Assembly: GCF_000154285.1 (NCBI RefSeq)
Contig: NZ_DS483476.1
Coordinates: 62,001-126,000 of the forward strand
Source of the DNA: Amedibacillus dolichus DSM 3991
GTDB taxonomy: Bacteria > Bacillota_I > Bacilli_A > Erysipelotrichales > Erysipelotrichaceae
Direction of reading: 5' to 3'
DNA: 64,000 nucleotides
Below, piece after piece: positions 8,876-17,512 of the stretch. Both the position numbers and the translations under genes were made by a program. The notes below the pieces were generated by a model. It was not told the origin of the DNA and did not search any database. It was given only the letters and a program-made list of their open reading frames with translations. Each line of letters opens with the position of its first letter. Positions within the stretch are counted from its first letter, which is position 1.

Positions 8876-9603
8876 AAAGTATTTTTTTGACGTACAAGTT
8901 CAAAGGCAAAGATGGCTGTTGAGGCAGCGGCGGTCATTGCATTGCGAAATTCACTGCGGTAGGGGATAAATAGGTTTTGATCGCTTTGTGCCATCACAGC
9001 TTTGCTTAAGCCACGCATTTCACCGCCAATCGCAATACAGCATTTTTTCGGAAAGTGATAATCATATAGGGATATGGCATCTTTGCGTTGAGCACATAGA
9101 AATGTGATTTGCTGCTTCTTCATTTGTTGAATGGTAGCCTCCATATCTTCACTTACAAAAATATTGATGTATTCACTGGCACCGGCACTGGCACGTGTTA
9201 CCGTATTTACCGCACTTGTCCAATTCCGCTTTCCTACAATGATACCATCACAGCCTGCTGCATAAAGTGTACGTAAGACATAACCGAAATTGAAAGGATC
9301 CTCAACTCCTTCCACAAGTGCTAAAAAAACATTTTCTTTGGATATAATATCTTCTATGCTTTGATATCTACGTTCTCCGCAATAGGCAAGAATACCTCCA
9401 TGTGTTTTTCCTTGTGCTAAGGTGTCGATTTCTGCTCTTTGGGCAGCTTGAATTGTAATTCCTTGTTTTTTTGCTAATCGAAGGATATAAGATGTGTCTT
9501 TATCCTTTTTTTTAGCATCGACAACAATGCGCTGAACGACTCTACGCTTTGCTTGTAAAACGGCTTTTACCGATATGTTACCTTCTACGATATATGTTTC
9601 CAT
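8872..9603 (-). CDS. TrmH/SpoU-family RNA 2'-O-methyltransferase
   Basis: A 243-residue SPOUT methylase with an N-terminal substrate-binding domain (residues 1-80) and a trefoil-knot catalytic domain. Visible motifs are ALVEGVEDPFNFGYVLRT (family motif 1, N-x-G-x-x-x-R), IAIGGEMRGL (motif 2) and the final RSEFRNAMTAAAS (motif 3, N at the SAM site). This resembles RlmB-type 23S rRNA methylases. The exact nucleotide target is not determinable. GGTTATT precedes the ATG at a normal distance. Confidence 0.85.
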   Translation of the reverse strand: METYIVEGNISVKAVLQAKRRVVQRIVVDAKKKDKDTSYILRLAKKQGITIQAAQRAEIDTLAQGKTHGGILAYCGERRYQSIEDIISKENVFLALVEGVEDPFNFGYVLRTLYAAGCDGIIVGKRNWTSAVNTVTRASAGASEYINIFVSEDMEATIQQMKKQQITFLCAQRKDAISLYDYHFPKKCCIAIGGEMRGLSKAVMAQSDQNLFIPYRSEFRNAMTAAASTAIFAFELVRQKNTF

Positions 9604-9761
9604 AATAACCTCTAGCTTTCTGTTGATATTATACGCTAGAGGTAGGAAAAAGACAATGCAATTCTATGGCTTTACTAGGGATATTATATGCACCCTTCTT
9701 AACAACGTCTTGAAAAAATGTTATGATTACTACAAAGTCAATAGGAGGTCAAGAGATCAAT

Positions 9762-11414
9762 ATGAAGGTAGCTCTTGTTACAATGAATGTATTGCAGGGA
9801 AAATGTGAAGAAAATTTTTCTTTTATGATGGATAAGATTCAGCAGGCAAAAAAAGATCATGTGGATATGATTGTATTTCCGCAAAATGCAATCAGCGGTT
9901 ATTTGCTGGGGGATCAGTGGTTAGATGATGCATGGTGTCGCTATGTAGATAGCTTTAATGATCGATTGGTTGAGGAAAGTGAAGATATTGCGATTGTTTG
10001 GGGGAATATCCGCTATCGCAATCAACGCAGATTCAATGCTGCTTTTTTTGCCTATCAAAAGAAAACGCACATGCGTGTGAAGAAGAATGTCAATGCGGAT
10101 TATCAATGTGATGCACGCTATTTTGAAGAAAGCTCTATCAACAGTGCGATTGAATTTAAAAATTATGTCTTAGCTTTAAATTTTCAAAATGAAATTACCT
10201 TGGCAGATTTGAATATTAACATTGATGCCCACCCATACGATATGGAGGAGGCTAATGGCTTGTATGGCAATGTGGTTTATGTGAATGCTGTCGGAATGCA
10301 AAATCAGGGGAAAAATGTGATGGTGATGCAGGGAGGAAGCTATGTGCATAACCAGCGCAAATTGCTGTATCAGGCATCATATTTTCAAGCGGATTATGCG
10401 GTGGTGGATATTCATGCTCAAAAAGAGGTACAGCCACAGAAAAAGCATCTATTAGATGCTTTGACATTGGGAATTCGGGAATTTGATAAGCAAATTTTCA
10501 ATGCTAAAATGCCTTGGATCATCGGATTATCCGGAGGACTTGATTCCAGTGTGAGCTGTGCATTGCTTGCGTATGCTTTAGGTGCGAAGCGTGTGCATGG
10601 CTTTAATATGGCAACGAAATACAATCGAGATACGACGATATCCAATGCGCAAAAGGAAGCAGCTGCTTTAGGAATCCATTATCATGACGGTTCGATTCAG
10701 ATGCTTGTAGATGCTAGTCGTGATACCTTTTTAAAGGAGTATGGCTTTGATGCGCAAAAGGATTCTACCTTAGTTATGGAAAATATCCAAGCACGTGCTC
10801 GTGGGTATTTGCTTGGAGGATTTGCCGGTATTTTGGGTGGTGTGATTGCGAATAACGGAAACAAGGTTGAATATATGCTAGGCTATTGCACACTTTACGG
10901 AGATAGCGTCGGTGCGCTTTCACTAATTGGAGATTTAACCAAGGTGCAGCTGTTTGCATTGGCTGAGGAATTGAATAAACGCTTTGCAAAAGAAGTTGTA
11001 CCAATGAACTTATTACCGGTGCTTGAAGAAAACAAGCTGCATTGGGAAATGGCTCCAAGTGCGGAATTAAAAGAGGATCAATATGATCCGATGAAATGGT
11101 TTTATCATGATTATTTAGTGGATCATTTGGGAAGAGATCTTGATGTTTTATCTTTGATGGAGGGGTATCTTAATCATACACTTGAGGAAGAACTTATGAA
11201 ATGGATAAAATACTATCAGCTTGATGAGCCACAAAGCTTTATAGAGGATATGGATTGGTTTTTGAATACAGCAAGCCGCAATGGCTTCAAGCGTTTGCAG
11301 ACACCACCGATGCTATGTGTTCATAAGCGTAGCTTAGCTTCCCAAATTGATGCGCAAATGCAGGTGGATCGCACGCAATATGAGCAATTAAAGCAACGTA
11401 TCTTGGCAATGTAA
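9762..11414 (+). CDS. nadE: NAD synthetase with a degenerate glutaminase (nitrilase-like) domain
   Basis: About 550 residues: a nitrilase-like N-terminal domain (about 1-225) fused to an NAD synthetase domain with the PP-loop LSGGLDSS (257-263). It makes NAD+ from nicotinate adenine dinucleotide and ATP. In glutamine-dependent enzymes the N-domain uses Glu-Lys-Cys. Here the Glu position reads FPQNAISGY (Gln41), a Lys remains near 108, and the Cys position reads LALNFQNEI with no cysteine. The enzyme is therefore probably ammonia-dependent. Start chosen at 9762, not 9723, because AGGAGG lies between them and MKVALVTMN is the usual beginning. Confidence 0.88.
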   Translation: MKVALVTMNVLQGKCEENFSFMMDKIQQAKKDHVDMIVFPQNAISGYLLGDQWLDDAWCRYVDSFNDRLVEESEDIAIVWGNIRYRNQRRFNAAFFAYQKKTHMRVKKNVNADYQCDARYFEESSINSAIEFKNYVLALNFQNEITLADLNINIDAHPYDMEEANGLYGNVVYVNAVGMQNQGKNVMVMQGGSYVHNQRKLLYQASYFQADYAVVDIHAQKEVQPQKKHLLDALTLGIREFDKQIFNAKMPWIIGLSGGLDSSVSCALLAYALGAKRVHGFNMATKYNRDTTISNAQKEAAALGIHYHDGSIQMLVDASRDTFLKEYGFDAQKDSTLVMENIQARARGYLLGGFAGILGGVIANNGNKVEYMLGYCTLYGDSVGALSLIGDLTKVQLFALAEELNKRFAKEVVPMNLLPVLEENKLHWEMAPSAELKEDQYDPMKWFYHDYLVDHLGRDLDVLSLMEGYLNHTLEEELMKWIKYYQLDEPQSFIEDMDWFLNTASRNGFKRLQTPPMLCVHKRSLASQIDAQMQVDRTQYEQLKQRILAM

Positions 11415-11484
11415 AATCTTTCTATATTGTAAGGTGCAGATATGGAAAAGCATGATAAAATATTGACAACAGGGGTGAATAGAT

Positions 11485-12669
11485 ATGCGATTTAAAATGA
11501 CAGATGAAATTCATAAGAAGGTGTGGATGTATAGCATTATTGTAGCAGTTGGTATTTTGCTGTATTTTGCACTTTATCGTTTTCAACAGTTAGCTTCTTT
11601 TTTCAGCTCTTTCTTTTCCTTGCTGATGCCCTTTATTTTAGGTTTTGCCATTGCGTTTATTTTGAATGGACCGATGATGTTTTTTGAAGCTAAGCTATTT
11701 GGCAAGCTGCGTTGCTCGAAACAGGTAAAGCGAAATTTATCAGCTCTTTTATCGCTTGTATTGTTTATTGCAATTGTTTGCTTCCTTTTGGCTTTATTGA
11801 TTCCACAGCTTGTAGAAAGCATTGCTTCGTTGGTAAAATCATTTCCCGGCTATGCTGCTGACTTTCAGGTGTTTGCGATTGATTTTATGAAAGAGCATGA
11901 TATCAATGTGGAAATCATCAATAAGTTTATCAGTGATTATAATATTGTTGGGAAGCTAACAGAATTTGTAACTTCCGCTTTACCGCAAATGGCAAAGCTG
12001 ACATATCAATTAGGCAGCACGCTTTTAAATGTACTGCTTGGAATTATATCCGGATTGTATATGATGATGGACAAGGAGCGTTTGCTGCGATATTTTAAAA
12101 AACTAAATTATGCGATTTTTCCTAAAAATGTAGCAGAATATACACATCGCTTAATGCTGTCAAGCAGTCAGATTTTTAATAATTTTATTATCGGAAAAGC
12201 AATTGATTCTTTGATCATCGGTATTTTATGCTATGTAGGGAGTATATTATTAGGATTTCCTTATGCAATTCTATTATCGGTAGTTGTCGGTGTTACCAAT
12301 ATGATTCCGGTTTTCGGTCCTTTTATCGGAGCAATTCCGGGAATTGTATTGCTGTTTATCATTCACCCAATCACAGCTGTATATTATGCTTTGTTTATCC
12401 TAGTGTTACAGCAATTTGATGGTAATATCCTCGGACCGTTGATCCTAGGAGATAAGCTGGGGCTTCCAAGTATCGGAATTTTGTTTTCCGTTGTAATCGG
12501 AGGCGGTTTATTTAATGTTGTCGGAATGTTTATCGGTGTTCCTTGCTTTGCGGTCATTTATATGGCAGTTAGAGAGTGGACACATTATCGTTTAGAAAAA
12601 AGACATGTTGATTTAGATGCATCAAGTCAAAGTGTACATGATGCTATGCACGTAGAAATGGTGGATTAA
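11485..12669 (+). CDS. AI-2E family transporter (PerM-like membrane protein)
   Basis: 394 residues with about eight hydrophobic segments in the pattern of the AI-2E/UPF0118 family. The conserved C-terminal section has TNMIPVFGPFIGAIPG and LGPLILGDKLGLPSIGIL. Family members export small molecules or act in Na+/H+ exchange; the name does not prove AI-2 transport. The ATG follows AGGGGTGAAT. It ends at a strong terminator facing the rpiR gene. Confidence 0.85.
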   Translation: MRFKMTDEIHKKVWMYSIIVAVGILLYFALYRFQQLASFFSSFFSLLMPFILGFAIAFILNGPMMFFEAKLFGKLRCSKQVKRNLSALLSLVLFIAIVCFLLALLIPQLVESIASLVKSFPGYAADFQVFAIDFMKEHDINVEIINKFISDYNIVGKLTEFVTSALPQMAKLTYQLGSTLLNVLLGIISGLYMMMDKERLLRYFKKLNYAIFPKNVAEYTHRLMLSSSQIFNNFIIGKAIDSLIIGILCYVGSILLGFPYAILLSVVVGVTNMIPVFGPFIGAIPGIVLLFIIHPITAVYYALFILVLQQFDGNILGPLILGDKLGLPSIGILFSVVIGGGLFNVVGMFIGVPCFAVIYMAVREWTHYRLEKRHVDLDASSQSVHDAMHVEMVD

Positions 12670-12677
12670 GGAATAGG

Positions 12678-12748
12678 CAGTCAATCGCTTGGATTGGCTG
12701 TTTTTTTTGTGCCTTTACATGAAAAAAAAGATGCACAAGGCATCTTGT
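12678..12748. terminator. Back-to-back terminator module, copy 1
   Basis: CAGTCAATC/GATTGGCTG followed by eight T (12678-12708) ends the plus-strand transporter gene. AAGATGC/GCATCTT preceded by an A-run (about 12724-12748) ends the minus-strand regulator gene. A near-identical module occurs at about 18593-18660. Confidence 0.85.
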
Positions 12749-12772
12749 AAATAATCGAAATCGAGTTCTCGT

Positions 12773-13642
12773 TTATATCAAATGACCCAGCTGTTTAAAT
12801 TTCTCGCGAAAATCTTTGACACTGTTGGTGATAGAAGCATAGTCTTTACATGCGATTGTTAAAAATAAAACATCAATAACCATAGATTGAAGAATAATTG
12901 AGGTTTGAGAAGCCAATCGCAGATTATTCTCGATAATCGATGTATAAAGAGCAATATCTGCTTTTTCAGCAATTTGTGAATTACCGAATTGTGTAATTAC
13001 AATAATTTTTGCTTTTCTTTCATGTGCGATATCTATAAGCTCATAGTTTTCCTTAGATGCTCCAAGGGTGGTAAAACAAATAAAAAGATCGTTCTTTTTT
13101 AGATTTGCGCATGCTTCAAGACGCAGGTGAATATCCTCAAAAAAGATTGTTTGAATATTCAATCGCATCATTTTGATTTGAAATTCATGTATTAAAACAG
13201 TGCTGGCACCCATACCGGATAAGAAGATTTTTCTATTTTGCTTAGCCGCTACATAAATGTAATTTGTAGCATTTTCTAAATCATTTGCATCTAATGTATT
13301 CAGTGTACTATTTAAGCTGTTGATCGTAAAAGATGCAAGTTTGCGATAAATCTCAATAGCACTATCGTTAAGGTTTACCTTAACTGGTGTAGAATCGATT
13401 TGATTCGAAATAAAATTTGCAGATAAATGTAGTTTGAAATCCTTATAGCCTTGAAAACCCAATCGTCTTGTAAAGCGAATCAATGTAGGTTCACTGATAT
13501 CACAGGCTTGCGAGAGCGCACTTGTGGACATATCAGTAACATCTTTAGGGTGAGTTAAGATGTAGTTTCCTAATTTTTGTTCACTTTTAGACAGAAAAGG
13601 CATTAAGGATTCGATTCGTGTTAAAATTTCATTATTTTCCAT
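12773..13642 (-). CDS. MurR/RpiR-family transcriptional regulator
   Basis: About 289 residues: an N-terminal RpiR helix-turn-helix domain (LSKSEQKLGNYILTHP, then TRRLGFQGYKDFK) and a C-terminal SIS sugar-phosphate-binding domain (IFLSGMGAST, then CFTTLGASKENYEL). Such regulators sense sugar phosphates. It is divergent from the oxidoreductase/PTS operon, whose promoter carries repeated palindromes that are its probable operators. The ATG at 13642 with an AAGGG site is preferred to the longer reading at 13699, which would overlap its own promoter. Confidence 0.9.
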   Translation of the reverse strand: MENNEILTRIESLMPFLSKSEQKLGNYILTHPKDVTDMSTSALSQACDISEPTLIRFTRRLGFQGYKDFKLHLSANFISNQIDSTPVKVNLNDSAIEIYRKLASFTINSLNSTLNTLDANDLENATNYIYVAAKQNRKIFLSGMGASTVLIHEFQIKMMRLNIQTIFFEDIHLRLEACANLKKNDLFICFTTLGASKENYELIDIAHERKAKIIVITQFGNSQIAEKADIALYTSIIENNLRLASQTSIILQSMVIDVLFLTIACKDYASITNSVKDFREKFKQLGHLI

Positions 13643-13670
13643 GAAAACAGCCCTTCTTTTCTCTATTTTT

Positions 13671-13699
13671 ATGATAGCAGAAATATGTGGATTTCTCAA
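13671..13699 (-). promoter_or_regulatory. rpiR-type gene promoter
   Basis: On the minus strand, TTGAGA (13699-13694) and TATCAT (13676-13671) are separated by exactly 17 bases, about 30 bases from the start codon. Confidence 0.6.
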
Positions 13700-13714
13700 T
13701 CTTTTACCTAAATA

Positions 13715-13792
13715 TGTAGTAAAACTAATTTTTTTGAAAAATACTATTGTAGTAATACTACTTTTATGTTATATTTTTTGTAGCAAAACTAC
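13715..13792 (+). promoter_or_regulatory. PTS operon promoter with three RpiR-type operators
   Basis: Three copies of a palindrome occur: TGTAGTAAAACTA (13715-13727), GTAGTAATACTAC (13749-13761) and GTAGCAAAACTAC (13780-13792). A promoter TTGTAG-N16-TATATT lies at 13748-13775. Copy 2 overlaps its -35 and copy 3 lies just after its -10, a layout that would block RNA polymerase. Copy 1 lies upstream, toward the regulator's own promoter. Confidence 0.7.
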
Positions 13793-13811
13793 AAGAAAGG
13801 TGGATAACGAT

Positions 13812-14846
13812 ATGGAAAAACTAAAAGTTGCAGTTGTAGGGGCAGGTATATATGGACAAAACCATTTGAACGCCTATACTTGGAATCCCAATGCAGATCT
13901 TGTTGCTGTATGCGATAGGAATCCTGAAATTACGAAAAGAGTAGAGGAAGAGTATCACGTGAAAACATACAACGATATTGAAGTTATGTTGGAAAAAGAG
14001 GAAATTGATGTCGTTTCGATTGCTACTCCTGATCCTTTTCATAAGGAGCCTGTATTAGCGGCAATTCGTTATGGTAAGGACGTTTTGGTTGAAAAGCCAT
14101 TAGCTACTACATCTCAAGACGCTTATGAAATTATTGAAGCTGCCAATACCGCAGGAGTTCGTGTTATGGTTGATTATCATAAACGTTGGGATCCGGCTTC
14201 TATTGCAGTTAAGAACAAACTCAATGAAGCTACTACCGGAAAACCGGTTCGTGGGTATATGCGAATGGATAACATTTATGATGTTGCTTTAAATTGGTTG
14301 AATTGGTCATCGAAATCGAGTCCTGTTCATTTTGTTGGAACACATTGCTATGATTTGATTCGTTGGTACATGGGGTGTGAAGTTACAGAAGTGTATGCAG
14401 TAGGGCATAAAGGAATTTTACAATCAAAAGGAGTAGATACCTATGATTCCATTACTGCTAATTTAACATTTGAAAATGGCTGTACTTGGACAGTTGAGAA
14501 TGCTTGGATTCTTCCTAATGGCTTTGCAAAGGCTGATGATGGGTGTACCGAGATTCTTTGTGAAAATGAAATGATTCGCGTTGATTCACAAAAACGAGGC
14601 GTAGAGTTCTTTGATGAAAATAAACTAAGCACACCGAATGTTTGCTTTATTCAGAATTATCAAGGACGCTCTATGGGATTTGGTATTGATCCATTAAATG
14701 ATTTTGTTAATTGCATTCAAAAAGATTTACCGTTTATGGCAGATATGTACGATGGCTTAGAAGCGGAATTGATTGCCGAAGCTGTTCATAAGAGTGCGGA
14801 TATACATCAAATCGTTAAAATTGAAAGAAAAAATATTAAAAAATAG
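13812..14846 (+). CDS. Gfo/Idh/MocA-family NAD(P)-dependent oxidoreductase
   Basis: About 344 residues. The N-terminal Rossmann fold begins VAVVGAGIYGQNHLNAY, the conserved EKPLATT motif lies at about residue 95, and the C-terminal alpha/beta domain contains HFVGTHCYDLIRW, including the DxxH-like region. The family oxidises or reduces sugars and cyclitols. As first gene of a PTS operon it probably acts on the imported sugar phosphate or a derivative; the substrate is unknown. The reading frame extends upstream to 13641, but the ATG at 13812 follows AGAAAGGTGG and gives the proper fold start. Confidence 0.88.
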   Translation: MEKLKVAVVGAGIYGQNHLNAYTWNPNADLVAVCDRNPEITKRVEEEYHVKTYNDIEVMLEKEEIDVVSIATPDPFHKEPVLAAIRYGKDVLVEKPLATTSQDAYEIIEAANTAGVRVMVDYHKRWDPASIAVKNKLNEATTGKPVRGYMRMDNIYDVALNWLNWSSKSSPVHFVGTHCYDLIRWYMGCEVTEVYAVGHKGILQSKGVDTYDSITANLTFENGCTWTVENAWILPNGFAKADDGCTEILCENEMIRVDSQKRGVEFFDENKLSTPNVCFIQNYQGRSMGFGIDPLNDFVNCIQKDLPFMADMYDGLEAELIAEAVHKSADIHQIVKIERKNIKK

Positions 14847-14879
14847 CGTTATTCAAAAAAAGAAAGAAGGAAGCTGACT

Positions 14880-15356
14880 ATGGCAAAGATTAAAATGTCG
14901 CGTGTAGATTATCGTATGGTACATGGACAAATTGTAGCAAAATGGATTAAGTTTCGTCCGGTAGATCGTTTGATCTTGGTAGATGATTTACTTGTAGACG
15001 ATGAATTTATGGCAGATATTTATCGTATGGCTGTTCCCGATCGTCCGGTAGATATTTGTAAAATGGCTGATGTTCAAAGTACTTTGGATAAAACTGATGA
15101 TTCTATTATGTTGATTTTTAAAGATGTATCAAGTGCTTATGCAGCTGTACAAGCCGGACTTAAACTTACCGAATTGAATGTAGGCGCGCTACAAAATAAA
15201 GCGGATCGCAAATCTGTTATTCAAGGTGTTTCATTATCACCAGAGGAGTACAATTTGTTAACAGAACTAAAAGATCAGGGAGTTGATGTTTATTTACAGC
15301 CGATTCCTGAAAATGATCCTGTCGGATTGAAATCAATTGAGAAAAAATTTAAATAA
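14880..15356 (+). CDS. Mannose-family PTS component IIB
   Basis: 158 residues of PTS IIB (mannose/fructose/sorbose family). The phosphorylated histidine lies in RVDYRMVHGQIVAKW (His about 15), followed by DRLILVDDLLVDDEFM. It transfers phosphate from IIA to the incoming sugar. First PTS gene after the oxidoreductase, 33 bases apart. Confidence 0.92.
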   Translation: MAKIKMSRVDYRMVHGQIVAKWIKFRPVDRLILVDDLLVDDEFMADIYRMAVPDRPVDICKMADVQSTLDKTDDSIMLIFKDVSSAYAAVQAGLKLTELNVGALQNKADRKSVIQGVSLSPEEYNLLTELKDQGVDVYLQPIPENDPVGLKSIEKKFK

Positions 15357-15370
15357 GGAGAATTAAGATT

Positions 15371-16135
15371 ATGGAAGGCACACAATTGTTTATCATGGCT
15401 ATCGCAATGGGGATTATGTATTGGTTGGCGCGAGGCATGATTGGGGGATATTTTGCATTGTTCTTTATAGCAAGTCCGATTGCAATTGGAGTAGTTGCAG
15501 GACTTATTTATGGTGATGTTACAAATGGTTTGATTTTGGGTGGTGGAATTGCGGCAGTCTTTGCCGGTATTATTGCACCGGGTGGTAATTTACCAACAGA
15601 TTCTGCTTTAGCAGCAACTACGGTTATACCGATTGCGCTTGCCACCAGTCTTTCCGTTGAACAGGCGATTGCCTTTGCGGTTCCAATGGGGTTAATCGGT
15701 GCATTTGTAACAAATTTACGTAAAATGCTGAATGTTGTTTTCGTTCATAAGGCTGATGAATGCGCTGCAAAAGGAGACTTGAAGGGATTACGTAATTGCG
15801 CAGTGATATATCCTCCTTTGGTTGAACTGCCACTGTTATTTTTACCGGTATTTTTAGTTGTAATGTTTGGTCAAGATGCTATGACAGCATTTATGAATAA
15901 TGTGCCTACATGGGTAATGCATGGTATGGAGGTTGCCGGTGGTGTGATGCCTGCAATCGGATTTGCCTTGATTATGAACATGATTGGCAAACCTCGTATG
16001 ATTCCTTATACTATTATCGGATTTATCTTAGTAAAATCATTAGGACTTAATAATGTTACAGCAGGCTTAGTAGCTGGTTCTATCGCTTTCTTAGTTGTGA
16101 TGGGTTTTGCACGTAAAGAAAAGGAAGGAGTTTAG
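15371..16135 (+). CDS. Mannose-family PTS component IIC (permease)
   Basis: 254 residues with multiple membrane spans, of the sorbose-type IIC family. Seen: a GGGIAAVFAGIIAPGGNLPTD segment and the PAIGFALIMNMIGKP segment typical of these permeases. With IID it forms the sugar channel. AAGGAGA precedes the ATG. It lies between IIB and IID. Confidence 0.92.
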   Translation: MEGTQLFIMAIAMGIMYWLARGMIGGYFALFFIASPIAIGVVAGLIYGDVTNGLILGGGIAAVFAGIIAPGGNLPTDSALAATTVIPIALATSLSVEQAIAFAVPMGLIGAFVTNLRKMLNVVFVHKADECAAKGDLKGLRNCAVIYPPLVELPLLFLPVFLVVMFGQDAMTAFMNNVPTWVMHGMEVAGGVMPAIGFALIMNMIGKPRMIPYTIIGFILVKSLGLNNVTAGLVAGSIAFLVVMGFARKEKEGV

Positions 16136-16139
16136 GGGT

Positions 16140-16961
16140 ATGTCTGAGGAAAAGAAAATTGTACTTACTAAAAAAGACGTTAATAAGGTTATTACCAGAT
16201 GGTATGTTTCAAATGAAATGGCATTGAACTTTGAGCGTATGCAATCCATTGCCTTTACTTATTCACTGGTTCCGGCATTAAAAAAACTATATCCTAATAA
16301 AGAAGATATGATACCGGTATTACAAAGACACATGGAATTGTTTAATACCAATGCAACTGCCGGAGGTCTTATTTTAGGGACTACATTAGCAATGGAAGAA
16401 GAAATTGCGAATAATCCCGAATCAATGCCTGGGGAAGCAGTAATTGCCGTAAAAACCGGTCTTATGGGTCCGGTAGCAGCCTTTGGTGATTCGTTTAGTG
16501 CAGGAACCTTAACGACCTTATTTATTTTAGCGGCTTGTTCTGTTGCTCAAGAAGGCTCTATGATGGGATTGTTTATCCTATTCTTAGGATCAATGGTTAC
16601 GCTTGTAGAATTGATTCTTACGACAAAGCTGACTTATACAAAAGGACGTTCTGCAATTAAAGGAATTATGTCAAGTAAGTTGATGAAAGATGTCATTGAA
16701 GGGGCTAATATTCTAGGTATGGCGATGATGGGTGTTTTATCTGCTTCCATGGTAAATCTAAGCATTGCTTTTACGGCTAATTTCGGTGAATCTGTTTTCA
16801 GTGTACAAGAAAAAATTGATGGTATTATGCCCGGGATTCTTCCGTTAAGTGTTTTGTTTATCTATTACTATCTAATTAGTAAAAAGGGTGTCAGCATAGC
16901 TAAGCTTGTTTTAGCAACTTTGGTACTAGGTATTGTAACTGCATTTATCGGATTGTTTTAG
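16140..16961 (+). CDS. Mannose-family PTS component IID
   Basis: About 273 residues. Family features include FERMQSIAFTYSLVPALKKLY, HMELFNTNATAGGLILG, and the small-residue stretch KTGLMGPVAAFGDSF, ending with a hydrophobic membrane tail. IID partners IIC. The ATG at 16140 follows GGAAGGAGTTTA. A longer reading from 16107 overlaps the IIC gene and is not needed. Confidence 0.92.
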   Translation: MSEEKKIVLTKKDVNKVITRWYVSNEMALNFERMQSIAFTYSLVPALKKLYPNKEDMIPVLQRHMELFNTNATAGGLILGTTLAMEEEIANNPESMPGEAVIAVKTGLMGPVAAFGDSFSAGTLTTLFILAACSVAQEGSMMGLFILFLGSMVTLVELILTTKLTYTKGRSAIKGIMSSKLMKDVIEGANILGMAMMGVLSASMVNLSIAFTANFGESVFSVQEKIDGIMPGILPLSVLFIYYYLISKKGVSIAKLVLATLVLGIVTAFIGLF

Positions 16962-16972
16962 AAGTATGAGTA

Positions 16973-17082
16973 GGGTATCTTACAAAGATGCCCTTTACTG
17001 ATTTTTACAAATTGTTGTAACCGTAATCAGCGTGGAAGAAGGCTGATAGAGAGGAGGATATAGCGATTTACTTATTCGCTAT
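16973..17082 (+). promoter_or_regulatory. Structured intercistronic leader before the IIA gene
   Basis: The region holds hairpin GGGTATCTT/AAGATGCCC (16973-16993) with a partial T tail and the nested stem CTGATT/AATCAG with TTACAA/TTGTAA (16998-17030). A competing stem ATCAGC/GCTGAT (17026-17047) shares bases with it. A 7-bp hairpin ATAGCGA/TCGCTAT (17060-17082) lies between the only AGGAGG (17052-17057) and the ATG at 17096. This looks like an attenuator or translational control element. Confidence 0.5.
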
Positions 17083-17095
17083 ACGAAAGAATTAT

Positions 17096-17512
17096 ATGAA
17101 AGGTATTGTTTTAACGAGTCATGGGTTGTTAGCAGATGGAATGCTGGATACTATTAAAATATTTTCAGGAGAACCTTCGCAAATAAAAGCTCTTTGCTTA
17201 ATGCCGGGAGATGATATGGCAAAATTCTTAGGTGATCTATGCGATGCAATTGATGAAGTAGATACAGGAGATGGTGTCTTAGTTTTCTGCGACCTTTTAT
17301 TTGGAACACCATGCAATTGTAGTGGAGCCTTGCTTGGAAAAAAAGAATATAAAGAAAGAGTTCAGGTTATTACCGGTATGAATTTAGCGATGCTGTTAGA
17401 ATATATAGGAATGCGTGATAATGGAATGAAACCAAGTGAAATCATAGATACCGGAAAGTGTGGAATTGTTGATTTTAATGAGCTTCATAAGCAGCGTAGT
17501 CAAGAGTTATGA
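17096..17512 (+). CDS. Mannose-family PTS component IIA
   Basis: 138 residues of EIIA-Man type. The phospho-accepting histidine lies in GIVLTSHGLLADGML (His9), and LVFCDLLFGTPCNCSGALL matches the family's second conserved block. It receives phosphate from HPr and passes it to IIB. Unlike many systems, IIA is a separate gene placed after IID and behind a structured leader. The nearest strong ribosome site is separated from the ATG by a hairpin. Confidence 0.9.
   Translation: MKGIVLTSHGLLADGMLDTIKIFSGEPSQIKALCLMPGDDMAKFLGDLCDAIDEVDTGDGVLVFCDLLFGTPCNCSGALLGKKEYKERVQVITGMNLAMLLEYIGMRDNGMKPSEIIDTGKCGIVDFNELHKQRSQEL

Noticed and set aside
13641-13811. N-terminal extension of the Gfo/Idh/MocA oxidoreductase
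   Set aside because: It covers the operon promoter and operators and lacks a ribosome site.
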